From: Adiantum capillus-veneris
Lineage: Eukaryota; Streptophyta; Polypodiopsida; Polypodiales; Pteridaceae
Length of the DNA stretch: 64,000 bases
Reading direction: 5' to 3'
Assembly: GCA_014529385.2 (NCBI GenBank)
Contig: CM043963.1
Coordinates: 68,371,912-68,435,911, forward strand
The notes under the pieces are model-generated. The model was not told where the DNA came from and did no database searches. It saw only the letters and a list, made by a program, of their open reading frames with translations. Made by a program: the position numbers and the translations under genes. This document shows positions 44,938 through 55,762 of this stretch, in pieces. How positions within the stretch are numbered: position 1 is the first letter of the stretch; every line of letters begins with the position of its first letter.

Positions 44938-45391
44938 ACTTACTCAAACATGATATGTGCAGTCTTGGATTGCTGACAAGGACAACTTCCTTCGACGACG
45001 GACTCGAGAGTATCGTGGAAGGGATGCGGCCCTAGCACAGTATCTTTCAAAGCTTTGCGAGTCGTCGATAATAGTTTTTCACAATGGAATGTCACATGAG
45101 GGTACAATACCAACTTACACATTAAAGACACTATCACGCTTCTTGGGTGGACCCGTGCTGCCCAAAAGTGCAGATAAATTCATTCTTGTGGACAAAGTGT
45201 TTGCCAGAGATTGTTTTGGTTACTGCCCGGGCTATACAGGTGGTCGGGCAGCGTATTACTACACTTACACAGCAATGGCACTAGCTCTTGGCAGACAAAA
45301 CCCGGATGAACTTTTAGAGTATGGCAAACATCTCATGATTCGTTACAAGGGTGATGTGCCAAAAAACAAAATTGAACCTTCAAAATATTGA
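43750..45391 (+). pseudogene. Gene C, unit 1: unknown protein, paralogue of 56351-56948
   Basis: ATG 43750 opens a Lys/Ser-rich basic N-terminus followed by E-D-T, E-R-L-F-N-F and N-S-M-F-N-P. The frame is interrupted near 44026 and in 44050-44200, then continues through an acidic Glu-rich stretch (44290-44410). The best-preserved part is an exon ending S-F-M, a 68-nt GT-AG intron (44895-44962, filled by a TG microsatellite), and a final exon of about 140 codons to the stop at 45391 (C-P-G-Y-T-G-G-R-A-A-Y-Y-Y and N-P-D-E-L-L-E). No known domain is recognised. The basic and acidic tracts suggest a nuclear protein, but that is inference. Confidence 0.6.
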
Positions 45392-45561
45392 TACACTTCA
45401 AGTAGCAATTGTATAAGATCATGTATTACAGAAATATAGAAATTTTGTACAATGTCATCCACTCAGAGTATCTTTCTCCACTTTTGGTTCACATACACCA
45501 TTGTCTCTCTCCACCTTCGTTGACCTTCACGAGCACCGGAGTTGTTGTATGCCATTAATCT

Positions 45562-48168
45562 TTTAATTTTCTTTTGTTGTAAATGTCTGATGGCTTGTGT
45601 TGTTGTTGAAGAGGCCAAGACTTCTTTTTCCTGCATTCGATGAATGATTCTACGATAGAACCATTCAAATAGTTCTCTAAACTGTTAGCCTTGATTTGAG
45701 AGCCACCATGTCGTGTGTGCCTGAAATACGCATTTCTCACCATGTAATGAGACTTTTCCATCCCTTGGGTATTCCATATTTCCGGGTTCCCATACTTTTG
45801 TATAAAATATGGTAAATGATTGAAAATGACGTGCTGGATATGAAAATTTATTACTTAGAATGTTTTACACTCACATAGCTGCACATAAAAGAGAATTAAA
45901 TACACAATAATACCATGTAGTGAGTAATCTGGGTGTCTGTCCATGCTGTCTTGAATGATTTCTTGAGAAGGTTGAGATTCTCCTTGAACTTGTTCATATC
46001 ACCTTGTGACGAGTCATCTTTGTCGCACATAAAAAATAGCATGTCTATTGATCGCCAAACCTCAGCCTTCGCATTACGAGTAGTTGGTTCTTGATCTTTG
46101 ACTGCAATATGTAGCTTTTTCCAACTCTGATACTCTACCTTGCTAACAAAAGATGTGTTATATATTTTTCCATGTTCTGTTAGCTTTGGATCTCGTATTC
46201 CTTGGGGTTTAGATAAAAACCTCCTTGCCTTCACCCCACCGATGGATGGTTTGCATGGGACATCCTTCTCAACAGTTGATCTCTTTTCATCCCGCTGGAT
46301 TTTCACATTGCCACCATGAAGCCCCATATCCGACAGTACCAATTCTAAGCACTGCAGGGCCACTTGTTGCTCTACTGAATTCTTGATTTTCCAAGAAAAC
46401 CCGATATATAAGTAGACCAATTTCTCCACAATTCTACAAAGGGCATGCATTGTACATATGTGGACATTCACAAGTGGTATTTTCAAAACTGGTCGAAAAG
46501 CAGGGTCCTCAATGTGACGTGTTGGAGCTTTTATCCACCACTTTGGGTCCATGACCTTTGCAGGCTCCATGCAGAACAAACACGGCGACTTTGCCATTGC
46601 ACCCATTCCACAATTATACATGCACTTTAATGTTTTGAGATCACCTGCAAGATGCCACTGAACTTGGAAGTCTCCCCTTCCATCTAGATGTAGTACCTCT
46701 CCCTGGTTAGTTTGTCGATCAATCACCTCCAGAACATTAGTTTGATGGAACACCCAATATAGAATCTCATGATCTTCTTTCTTTACCTGCAACACAAAAT
46801 AAATGAGACTTAAGTAGATGTGAACATTTGAGCTTAGCTGAGAATCTCGCTTACCTCAAAAGCACCAAGCCACCATATGTTAGATTCTGATTGAGAGGGC
46901 TATATTCATTAAAGTAATAGTAACACACTCTAGCTTCTTATCTTTAACAAGCTCACACTCATCCAGTTTCAACACAAAATGTAATACCCCTCGTGACTCT
47001 TCAAATGTGATGTTGTAAAACTCCACCATTCTCTTCTGCAACATCTACAGGTCCATAAAAATATTATTGAGCTCATCATATGCCATGTTTGCTCCATGGC
47101 CACTGTAAGTTGCTTTAATATAAAATGGTTGTCCAAGATATTCTCCCTGTGTGTCGTTAAGCTGAAGCCTCTCTTTTCAAACACTTGAGGCTGATGGTAA
47201 AAGTTTGGATTTTATTCCCTTTTTAATAAAGACAGATTTTTGTATAGACGAATATCCTCTTTTGCTTACACCAAGTGAATCAAGTGTGCCTTGTATCTCT
47301 TTTGCAGGCACTGAGTTCTATGAAATAAAGCACACTACATTTTGCTGTAGGACCTTAAACTTCTTGTCATGTACTATATCTGCTGCATGGCTTCTACTCA
47401 TAAGTGGCTTCAATCTCTTTCCTATATTGGCTTTGGGGTCAATGTTTTCCTTGTCAGGATAGATTGAATCTCTACATGAAGACAATGCATAAGTAAATAA
47501 CAGAAAATTTACTTAACTAACACTATTTAGGCACATGAAAACAATGCATAACTAGAAAAAAACAAAAAGTTACTTAACTAAGACTATTTAGTCAACCACG
47601 AAGCATCACCTTAATGCTCGGATTCTTTCTTGAGACCTCCGGATGCAACCTGCAATGTTTCAAGATTGCGCAATTTCTTCTTTCAGATACGACCACCCAA
47701 GATGGTGTCCTTCATTTGACAACTTCGTACCTTTCCGTTCAGTTCTTGTACCTCTCTTTTGTGTTGCAAAATGGTAACCTGATCTGTAGAATGCAAATGT
47801 GAAAGACGAAAAATCTCACATTGTTGAGCTTGGAGAATGCCCTTATAAGTTTCAGCTTCCCTTGTAAGATATTTACAATAACCCAGAAGGCCCTTTTCTC
47901 CATCACCAGCAAAGGTCAATAAGCTTGTAGGATTGACAAATGGTGGAGACTCATTAGTCATTGGATTCTTAGGATAGAGAGAGCCTCTCATCCAGATATC
48001 TATGTGTTTATCTCCCTGAGCTCTGAGTGTGTCTATGGATGCGGGAGGTATATGTGTGTTTGCTTTACTACGCTTAATCAATGGTTGGTACTCGTTGTCC
48101 AAATCAATGTGAAGGTGATATTTGGCTCGTTTCTGCGTAACATTTGTGCCATTTGAGGAGTGCGCCAT
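45562..48168 (-). pseudogene. Gene T: RNase H-fold (DDE-type) transposase-like gene, broken
   Basis: ATG 48168 opens a 160-codon exon with a helical, Gln/Glu-rich C-terminus. Further exons carry stops and frameshifts. A 68-nt intron (46787-46854) leads to the largest exon (46786-45914). It reads H-L-A-G-D-L-K-T-L, then S-P-C-L-F-C, then C-T-M-H-A-L-C-R-I-V-E-K-L, and ends I-T-H-Y-M. An 80-nt intron (45834-45913) joins to H-V-I-F-N-H-L-P, then G-M-E-K-S-H-Y and F-R-H-T-R-H-G-G. The series GDLK...C-x2-C, THYMHV...H-P, G-x-E-K fits transposase-like proteins with an RNase H fold. The Asp of GDLK and the Glu of GMEK would be catalytic. The exact superfamily (for example KDZ-like) is not certain. 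It converges on gene C. Confidence 0.55.
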
Positions 48169-49141
48169 TAGAAAGGTGCAGGTTTAATGAAAAGTGAATA
48201 GGCGGCTGCGGCTTCGTCCCTCCATGTTAGCCTCATTCCCTCCGTGTTGACAAGGTTCATTCAATGCAACTGAAAAGAAGATTATCCCTCAATCATTACG
48301 GACGAATGTTCAAAAGGGTAAAGAATCTACTTGCAGTACACTTTTTGAACTTTTACCATGACAAACCCACCTCTATTATTCGCCATACTTTCTAGAGAGA
48401 GAGTGCAAAAAATACATTTTCTTAGAAGGCCCTTCAAATGACCTCCAAAATTTCCTAATGAGAGTCAGAGTAAGGAAACTTAATTTGGGAAATGGGATAT
48501 ATTCTAGATGTGAAGTGGAAGAAGAGATGAAGTGGAAGAAGAGACTGCAACTCATCTTTTTTCTCTTGCATCCTGTGATAGATATCTTGAATAATCTTAT
48601 AAGTTGTCTTAGCATTGCAACCCCTATCCTAGTCCTTTCCCAATCAAGCAATTTTGTACACCCCATTAGGTCTTCATACTACATGCCATCTCTTGGTAAC
48701 CCACATTTTGTCCAAAAACATTTGCATTAAAAAAAAAAGAAATATTTTTTTGGCCACAATAAAAGATTTCAAATCAAAACTAGGAAAATAAATTTTAGAT
48801 ATAAAATACTATACCAACTTAGGTGTTTTTATGTATTCTTCATTGATGATTATAGAGAGTGACACAGTCATTAGGAGAAAGTTGGACTCACTTTTGGGCC
48901 TTTCAGTTCTAGAGAGAGAGTGGCGCTCGACCAATGAGGAAGAGGCTAACGTTATGTTGAAAATCAACATTTTGGAGTTGAGCTCTTTTTAAAAAAAGGA
49001 AGGAAATATTATTTTTGTTCATCAAATTGCACAATTTCACGCTTTCAAGGCATAAATGCTGTAAGTCGTACTAACTCTGTACCGAGGAATTTCAGAACTT
49101 TCATTGAAGACTCTATCTAGTATCTTTGTTCCCGCCCAAAT
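48169..49141. promoter_or_regulatory. Divergent intergenic region between gene T and gene B, unit 2
   Basis: No conserved gene is seen. The short opposed ORFs at 48376-48730 have no recognisable content. T (leftward) and B (rightward) start on either side, so it should contain two promoters. No terminal inverted repeat marking a unit end was found. Confidence 0.4.
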
Positions 49142-50400
49142 ATGACTTTGAGTAGCTCTACTTCCCTCTCAAAACTTCTTCCCTTTTTCATATTTGCGCT
49201 AACCTTTCTGTGTATTCTAGTGCACACCATGACTACTTCTCGAAGGCCTACCACTACCATTGACTCTGTTAGCATTTTTAACATTTATACTACAGATGAT
49301 CAAGCATGGATACCATCTCGAATAACTATCGAAAGTTGGGTTCTACTGCAAACTAGGAGGAGGAAGAGGAGGCAACGCAATGATTTCGTGGAGGCTTTCA
49401 AGGGACAAGTTAAAGAGTTTAAAGTGCATGCACAAAGCAAGTGGGTGAAAGAGGTCCTAATACAACATGCTTTCCAGCATGCAGACTTAAGGTTGCAAAC
49501 ATCTCCTCCAAGTTTTCCAAGGCATCGACCCAACTGTAAGTTATTTTGGGCATCTCGCTTAGTGCATGATTATATTCAAAGGTTAAGTGGTGGATATCAT
49601 CTTTGGTATGTTTCAGATATTTATCCATCGAATAGGACAGATTGGCAACCAGTTGAGAGCATAGTTGGGATTTTTGATGCTTTCCATGCATCTATTGGTG
49701 AGCAAATGTACCGAGGAAGACAACACAAGGAACTTGCAGATAATGGAATATTCTTTTATGATATGTAATATGTGGAACCGAGAACTTCATTGGTTGGGGT
49801 CGTGTAGCTCCTTTGTCACTTCCATCCTTTGACAGCAAGGATTGGTCTTTGCCAGCTTCGCAAACTAGTGAAAGCTTTAGGAATAAGTTGTTTCAGGATA
49901 TAGAAAAGTCCCTCAAGTATTCAATTGCCACAAAAATAGTTGGGCTCGCACTATTTATGCCTCTTGAAGTGTTTGTAGATTTTTTCTTCGATGAGCAAGT
50001 AAGAACTACCGCAACAGTGTTTATTTGCAAGTCTAAGAGCTGTTTGGACTTTTTAGATGATAATTGGGATAGGAAACAATCACAGAGCAAAATCTGTATT
50101 TTGCAAAAGAAGTCCATAATTTGCAAGTTCATTATACGCTCTCAAAATCTTCTTAGTGGGTAGCTTATTCCACTCGACCAAGATATAGAGTATAGCCTCG
50201 AGAACAAACCTTTATCAATGGAGCTCTACTTTCGAGACAGCCTACTTACTGTGATTGAGACAATTTCAAGCACAAATCTTGCACAGCTCAGGGTAGATCT
50301 TACATGTGAAGAATTTCCACTTTTGTCGGAATTGTATGCATTCAGTCTCAACAATAGAAAGGTGCTTACTAAATGGATGAATTTTGATTGTCTTTAATAC
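49142..50400 (+). pseudogene. Gene B, unit 2: unknown protein with N-terminal hydrophobic segment
   Basis: ATG 49142 opens 208 codons. A hydrophobic segment (residues about 12-28, L-L-P-F-F-I-F-A-L-T-F-L-C-I-L) follows a short polar start. Next comes a very basic stretch (R-R-R-K-R-R), and the frame ends in A-D-N-G-I-F-F-Y-D. A one-base shift near 49770 leads to E-N-F-I-G-W-G-R-V and the open frame 49813-50163, then a TAG and further open sequence to about 50397. It aligns by motif with gene B of unit 1 over its last 250 codons. The hydrophobic start could be a signal anchor or chance. Confidence 0.6.
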
Positions 50401-50689
50401 ATTAAGAGAGAATCTAACTTTTTCTTCTTTTCAAATTCCAAGACGCAAAGAGAAAACAACATTGTGCAAGGAGTCACTCACAAATACACTTCACTTAATT
50501 GCTTCCATCAGAAGCTAGGTCACATACCTTGTGCTCGCAAAGAGCTTTGATGCCATGCAAACCATGATGTACTCTTCAAAATGACTAATGCAGAGACATT
50601 TTGTGGCAGTCAAACAATGTTAAAAAATGTACATTTTCATTGTCTCAAAACTTTACATATTATGTTGTTTCTGTCAATATTTATACAAG
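50401..50689. other. Convergent intergenic region between gene B and gene D, unit 2
   Basis: AT-rich, no feature. It corresponds in position to 38438-38927 of unit 1. Confidence 0.4.
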
Positions 50690-51212
50690 TTATTGCTCCC
50701 TTTCGCTGCTACTATCCTCTCCCCCGGTTTGTGCCACTGGTCCCCTGTCCTCTCCCCCGGTTGCTGCCATTGGTCCCTTGGCCTCTGCTCTGGTTGCTCC
50801 CCTGCCCTCTGCTCCAGTTGCTGCTACTTCTACCTCTTGGGACGCTGGTCTCGGGCATCCTTTCGCGTCACTCAAAATCATGGGCCTCTTCCATGGCTTC
50901 CCATGCATCTTGCACCTGTGAAGCTTCCCTCTGTTCTTTCTCTTGCCGTCGATGTGTAGCCCATTCCTCTACTTCTACGGCATTCGCATAATATTGATTT
51001 ATTGCTTCTTGCATATTTCGAACGTCTTCTTGAGTCTGATTGTAGCGCTGCATCATTTCGTTAACGCAAGCCTGTTTGAACTCCTGAGCTCTCGCCCCTT
51101 CCTCTCTTGTGCGTCTATTTGCCGAGATTATATTATGTTGGATGGCCATTATAGAAAAATGTTGCACATCGTTGGGGGTGTAGTTATGTAATTGAAGTTC
51201 CTGTAGAAGCAT
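50690..51212 (-). pseudogene. C-terminal coiled-coil and Arg-Gly tail of gene D, unit 2
   Basis: After a predicted 87-nt intron (51201-51287, GTAAGTAA...TTCTACAG) the exon reads H-N-Y-T-P-N-D-V-Q-H-F. A long charged helix follows with many Gln/Glu (Q-R-Y-N-Q-T-Q-E-D-V, then H-R-R-Q-E-K-E-Q-R-E), probably a coiled coil. After an in-frame TGA (near 50868) the same frame continues as repeated S-R-G-Q-G and N-R-G-R-G motifs to about 50700. The first part matches the NYTYDYLQRY exon of unit 1, supporting a shared intron. RG-rich tails often bind RNA, but no more can be said. Confidence 0.55.
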
Positions 51213-51287
51213 GATAATAGGAAAGTAAGTAAAGATGTTGCTTCATACAAACATTGCAGTAAACAATGAAACAGCACGATTACTTAC

Positions 51288-51890
51288 GTTTGGTACATCC
51301 AAAATTTGACTGAGGAGCAACAGGGCCAAGTTTGCCATCCATAGCTATAGTCATCAATCTGCGTGGGCATAGTTACCCGTTCGTGCTGGATGGTATTTCC
51401 TAGATCATGTTCTAACAAAACATGCTCTACATAGCACACAAGTTTTTTCGCGGCACTACATACATAACCACTTGAATTAGAAAGACATTACAAAGAGACA
51501 CTACTTCCAAATGTACCCAGATGGGCCTTAAGTTTTTACACGATCGTGAAACGCCCTGCTTTGCTCGGAGTGTGTAGTAAACAATCTTAGCTTCAATGTC
51601 AAATAACACCAGACTCCAATGATCACTACACCAAAACCATCAAAGATGAGGAGAAAGATTCTAAATGCAACATGGTTTTTACAAGGCAAGAAAAAACTCA
51701 CGATTGATTGTATGCAGTGACCAGAAAGCGCGCTAGATCAAAGTTGACTCTGCTAAACCAGCTCATCAAAGCCAAAAAGGAAACTCCACTGTTCTGCAGC
51801 ATAGGCGATATTAGTGAATCTATTACGTATACTTTGTTTTTAATCTCAGGGCGTAGAAGCGAGACAACGTGCCTAACATGAATCAATGGC
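51288..51890 (-). pseudogene. ULP1/C48-like protease domain of gene D, unit 2, catalytic Cys changed
   Basis: Minus-strand exon 51886-51698 reads K-V-Y-V-I-D-S-L-I and R-F-L-V-T-A-Y-N-Q. The next part (from 51625) has D-H-W-S-L-V-L-F-D-I, containing the catalytic His, then K-I-V-Y-Y-T. The active-site block near 51335-51375 reads P-T-Q-I-D-D-Y-S-Y-G-W. C48 enzymes have S-C-G-W or D-C-G here, so the Cys is Tyr (codon complement at 51341-51343). Stops and frame changes separate the blocks. It is homologous to 39682-40560 block by block. Confidence 0.6.
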
Positions 51891-51929
51891 AGAGATTAGA
51901 CTTAAGATATTTCAGCGGGCTGCCACAAA

Positions 51930-52155
51930 CCCATGAGTCAATACCGAGCTAGTGGGGCAGCTATCGAATTCCATAAGCCATTGACTCGCTTGGTATTGAC
52001 CCATGTCTTAACGGTAGTGAGCCATTTAATGAATCAAGCGTGACTTATAAAGAAAAACTTGACGAGACTGCCACAAGACATGGGTCAATACCGAGCGAGT
52101 AGTATCACTATCCAATTCCATAAGCCACTGTCTCGCCTGGTATTGACCCATATCT
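51930..52155. repeat. Two inverted-repeat units (GGGTCAATACCGAGCGAGT type) within gene D, unit 2
   Basis: GAGTCAATACCGAGCTAGT...ACTCGCTTGGTATTGACCCA (about 51935-52003) and GGGTCAATACCGAGCGAGT...GTATTGACCCA (about 52083-52152) are two copies in direct order. Each can fold on itself. Both sit between the acidic exon and the protease exon, probably within an intron. They belong to the same foldback family as 53349-55108. Confidence 0.75.
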
Positions 52156-52206
52156 CGGTAGAGAGCCATTTAATGAACCAACTGTGATTTTTAAAGAGCA
52201 TGAGAA

Positions 52207-52839
52207 TTACCACAAAGCAATGTTGACGACCCCATCCGTTGCGTTGGAGTTGGTGAAACTGTGCATGCACAGGAAGTCTTGTTGATCGAGGTTGAAAATG
52301 CAGGCCTTCTCTAACCTTCCAGACAGTAGTATCTGTGCATGCAGAGGAGCTGCACTGAGAAGAACTTGCAACTCCTCTTCGTTCTCTTCATTGATTTTCT
52401 CTAAAATAATTGACTCGTTTGATAAAGGCTCCTCGTTGGATGGCCCTTGTGATGCAGAGCCTTGCCCTTGCCTTTCTTGAGCTTTATCCCTAGCTACCTC
52501 AGGATCCTCCCTAACAGCCGTAGGGTCCTCCCTAACAGGCACAGGCTCTGGATCATTTTCCTTCAATATTGGTTTCTCCATAAATGCCTCAGGGTCCACC
52601 CTTGCCTGCTCTTGTTCCTCATTAGCCCTTACTGGCTTCGGATCCTCCATGACTTGCTCATTTTGGTGTCTAGCTGGCTCCTCCATAACTGTCTCTGTTT
52701 CTTTCATGGCTGCCTTGGGGTGCACTCTGGCTTGCTCATGCCCCTCTGCGGCTATCTCAGCCTGCCCATCTGTGTCGTTTCTCTCGACCCATGATCGTGT
52801 CCTTCTGCTGTTTATTTCAGCCCTAGATGGCTCTGTCTG
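52207..52839 (-). pseudogene. Acidic Glu/Pro repeat region of gene D, unit 2, in frame with the histone
   Basis: An open frame (about 173 codons from 52725) contains repeated V-R-E-D-P, M-E-E-P, M-E-D-P and M-E-K-P motifs and then L-Q-V-L-L-S-A-A-P and N-L-D-Q-Q-D-F. It continues upstream without frame change into the histone pseudogene, separated by a single TGA near 52840. The two therefore look like one original protein: histone fold, then acidic repeats, then protease. The M-E-E-P motif recalls unit 1, where it lies after the protease. Confidence 0.6.
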
Positions 52840-53280
52840 TCATGCACGAGGATGGAGATGGGGGATGTTAAGAATATCCATGGTTCTACTATCCCGTATA
52901 GGTAGTACTGGCTGAAACAGCCCATCGTAGTGGAAACGCGGCCTCCGAAGAGTATCAAAATCCCATGGCATGATAGTAACGTGGTGTGCATGGGCAACCA
53001 GGATATATCCATCACTGAAGAATTCAACGAGGTAATCTTCTGCAATTTCTTGAAGGTAGAGTAGTGCATTGCTGGCCCATCACATGCCAACTCTCCACTA
53101 CTCGCAAATCTCTCGCACTACTCACTGGAAAGGGAGGCATGGAATAGCCGGTTGAACGTGTCGTTCTATCCTTCACAACTCTTGCAGTACACCTCTGTGC
53201 GCCTCATATCGGCGTCTTCTTGCTTGAGCATTCAAAGATTCACCTGTTTCTCTCCTAGGTGTGTCCTTTGTACGAGGCAT
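52840..53280 (-). pseudogene. Histone H3-family pseudogene, unit 2
   Basis: ATG at 53278-53280 starts M-P-R-T-K-D-T-P-R-R. Then come L-P-F-Q-stop-V-V-R-E-I-C, W-A-S-N-A-L-L-Y-L-Q-E-I-A-E-D-Y-L-V, F-F-S-D and H-H-V-T-I-M-P-W-D-F. The post-fold extension R-F-H-Y-D-G-L-F-Q-P corresponds to R-Y-D-K-L-L-V-P of unit 1. At least four in-frame stops occur, three of them TGA where Arg (CGA) is expected. C-to-T decay of a once functional gene is the simplest reading. A Trp before helix 2 and F-S-D are CENH3-like, as in unit 1. The H3 fold is present throughout, so the assignment does not rest on one motif. Confidence 0.75.
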
Positions 53281-53348
53281 CTCTACAAATAGCATAATAG
53301 AAAACGACATTTAATTTGTCAGCACAAGGGACTTAAGATTTCAAAAAA

Positions 53349-53860
53349 GGTCAGTACCAAGCGAACAGGTGCATCGGATAGAGTTTGCCTTCCCTTATTT
53401 GCTTGGTATTGACCTCAAAAAAGTGTAATAGCAGACATCACTTATATTTTTTGAGGTCAGTACCAAGTGAACAGGTGCATCAACTAGAGTTTTCCTTCCC
53501 TTATATTCGCTTGGTATTGACCTCAGAAAAAGTAATGCACACATCACTTATATTTTTTGAGGTCAATACCAAGCCAACAGGTGCATTGGATAGAGTTTGC
53601 CTTTCCTTATTTGCTTGGTACTAACCTCAGAAAAGTGTAATAGCAGACATCACTTATATTTTCTGAGGTCAGTACCAAGCGAACAGGTGCATCGGAAAGA
53701 GTTTGCCTTCCCTTATTCGCTTGGTAGTGACCTCAGAAAAGTGTAATAACAGACATCACTTATATTTTCTGAGGTCAGTACCAAGTGAACAGGTGCATCG
53801 GATAGAGTTTGCCTTCCCTTATTCGCTTGGTACTGACCTTAGAAAAGTGTAATAGCAAGA
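53349..53860. repeat. Tandem array of five 106-bp units, each with a 66-bp hairpin
   Basis: GGTCAGTACCAAGYGAACAG begins at 53349, 53455, 53561, 53667 and 53772. About 45 bp later each unit has its reverse complement (TTCGCTTGGTAYTGACC), then a 40-bp spacer AGAAAAGTGTAATAGCAGAC... The loop (GTGCATCGGATAGAGTTTGC) is also conserved. Arms are about 19 bp with one or two mismatches. The array lies just upstream of the histone ATG of unit 2, in the same place as the foldbacks of unit 1. Confidence 0.9.
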
Positions 53861-53864
53861 AAAC

Positions 53865-54856
53865 AGGTTTGCATCCCCTGCAACAAAATACCAATGTGAA
53901 GGAGACGTTTAAGTCCATGCTGTCCTAACTATCATGTCATGTCCTCCCATCACCTCCCCTAATCTAGGGGGGGTGGTACCATTGCTTTTCCCTCCCACAT
54001 CTACCTCTCATGAGAATGCATGGCGGTACCACCGCCTCAAAGACCACTCATCATCCAGAACCCAGGCCTTGGTTTTCAGGCATGTCCATCTAGTCTATTT
54101 AACCAGCAGTTTTTTCAGAACCTCCCTCAAGGTTTCGCAGAGCAACTACAAGAAGCTTAGGATAGTGGTGATGCCTTTCCAAGGGACACTCCCACAGCGC
54201 CAATAGGACCGCATCTTTGGCCCTCCTCATGAGGTCCCCCCTCAGCCCTCCCTCGATGGTACCCTTAGCGTTCTTGACCGACACAGCCCAAGAGTGGATG
54301 CTGTCAACACAGGAGTCAATCCTTGAGGTAAGCCGCTGGTAATTTTTTCCTTTTTGTTCCCAATTTCCAAGCTCCTAGTTTGAAGATCTTATTTGCTAAG
54401 TGTTGTGTGCAGGATGCTAGCCTCAAGCTGGAACAAATGAGGATCTACAGGTACAGACTCTCAATCCTCAAAGACTCTGGAAGTAAGAAGCCCTGAAGCC
54501 CTGCAAGGATTGCTTGTCGAGAATGGCTCTCTAGATGCTATTTATAATCGGCTACAGGAGATGAAGGATGAAGTGCTTGAGCTAGTAAATATGAGGAAGC
54601 CCTGAACTTTGCCAACAAGCTTCAGGAAGAGATAGTCTGGCTGTGAAGGAAAAGGATTAACTTCTAACTGGTTATTTCCATTTGTATCCCCCGAAAATTA
54701 GTAGGCCACTTTTTGTAAAGTCTGAAACTTGGCCTTTGCGCCTATCCCTAGTGTTTTCTAACTTAAAACCCCCTACATGGGTGTTAAGTTGTAATTTTGC
54801 TTCTCCCTTATAAATTCAAAACGCGTATTTGGTAAAAAAAACCCTAAACCCGTAAC
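53865..54856 (+). other. About 1 kb inserted in the foldback array, with an exon-intron-like segment
   Basis: The array stops at about 53860 and resumes at about 54857, so this block looks inserted. It contains a plausible GT-AG intron (GTAAGC near 54330 to TGTGTGCAG near 54412). The flanking exons read W-M-L-S-T-Q-E-S-I-L-E and D-A-S-L-K-L-E-Q-M-R, a helical coiled-coil-like sequence that stops soon after. There is no recognisable gene. It may be a gene fragment carried by a transposon. Confidence 0.35.
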
Positions 54857-55108
54857 AAACAGGGTTTACCTTTCCCTTATTTGCTTAATACTGACCTCAA
54901 AAAAGTGTAATAGCAAACATCATTTATATTTTTTGAGGTCAGTACCAAGCGAATAGGTGCATCAAACAAAGTTTGCCTTCCCTTATTCGCTTGGTACTAA
55001 CCTCAGAAAAGTGTAATAGCAAATCTCCTTAATAAAGACGATGGTCAGTACCAAGTGAACATGTGCACAAACAGAGTTTACTTTCCCTTATTTGCTTGGT
55101 ACTGACTA
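54857..55108. repeat. Continuation of the foldback array (about 2.5 units)
   Basis: Starts with a partial right arm (TTTGCTTAATACTGACCTC). Complete units begin at 54937 and 55043, with the same 106-bp spacing as 53349-53860. Confidence 0.85.
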
Positions 55109-55520
55109 CACAAAATACAAGTGCACAAAAGTGTAGTAGTATACCTCTTCACTGTGTGTAGAGTTCTGCATCACTAAAGCACTGCAGAACAGGAGTAAGA
55201 GAAGGATGCGCAAAAAGGGTTGGGATGGTTTGCTTACCACGTAGCATTGATGGGAGTAGAGTTAATTAAAATGGTGGGCAGTAGAGGATGCGAAAAGAGG
55301 CAAAAGAGCGCTCATATGGGGCGAGGATATATTTGAAATGTTTGGCGGGAATACTGCCTCTAAACTTAGAATGCGTATCTTGGGAGGGTGACAACTTCAC
55401 TTATGCGCATGATTACACCCGAGATTGTGGTTGGTAAATCCTATTGCATGGGAATATGGGCCCATTTATTATTGGTTGTCCTTGTGAGTGCAGCCCATGT
55501 GCCTTTTTTGAGTGACCATT

Positions 55521-55762
55521 TAGAGTCAGACGCAATCGCCCTTGCGGTCGCCATCTCCATCTCCAAGTGGAACAAATAGATCGCCGTTGCCTTTGCCTTT
55601 AGTGCGCTCTTCCCCTTGGCCAACTCTCGTGATCCTGCGTTTAGAGTCAGATGCCGATCTCTCTTGCAGTCGCGCCATCTCCATCTCCAAGTAGAACAAA
55701 CAGATCGCCATTGCCTTTGCCTTTTTTGCGCTCTTCCCCTTGGCCACCTCTCGTGATCATAC
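55521..55762. repeat. Tandem duplication, about 121-bp unit
   Basis: GAGTCAGA at 55523 recurs at 55644, and the following 110 bases match: GCCATCTCCATCTCCAAGT, then CGC(C/A)(G/A)TTGCCTTTGCC, then GCTCTTCCCCTTGGCCA. The ORFs on both strands here are consequences of this repeat. Confidence 0.85.

Noticed and set aside
49142-49250. N-terminal hydrophobic stretch of gene B as a secretion signal
   Set aside because: The counterpart exon is missing in unit 1 and the following basic region is long, so a signal peptide cannot be supported beyond noting the hydrophobicity.
53349-55108. Regularly spaced palindromic repeats resembling a CRISPR array
   Set aside because: Spacers are nearly identical to each other, the repeats are hairpins with a conserved loop, and the surroundings are eukaryotic with introns. 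No cas gene is present.
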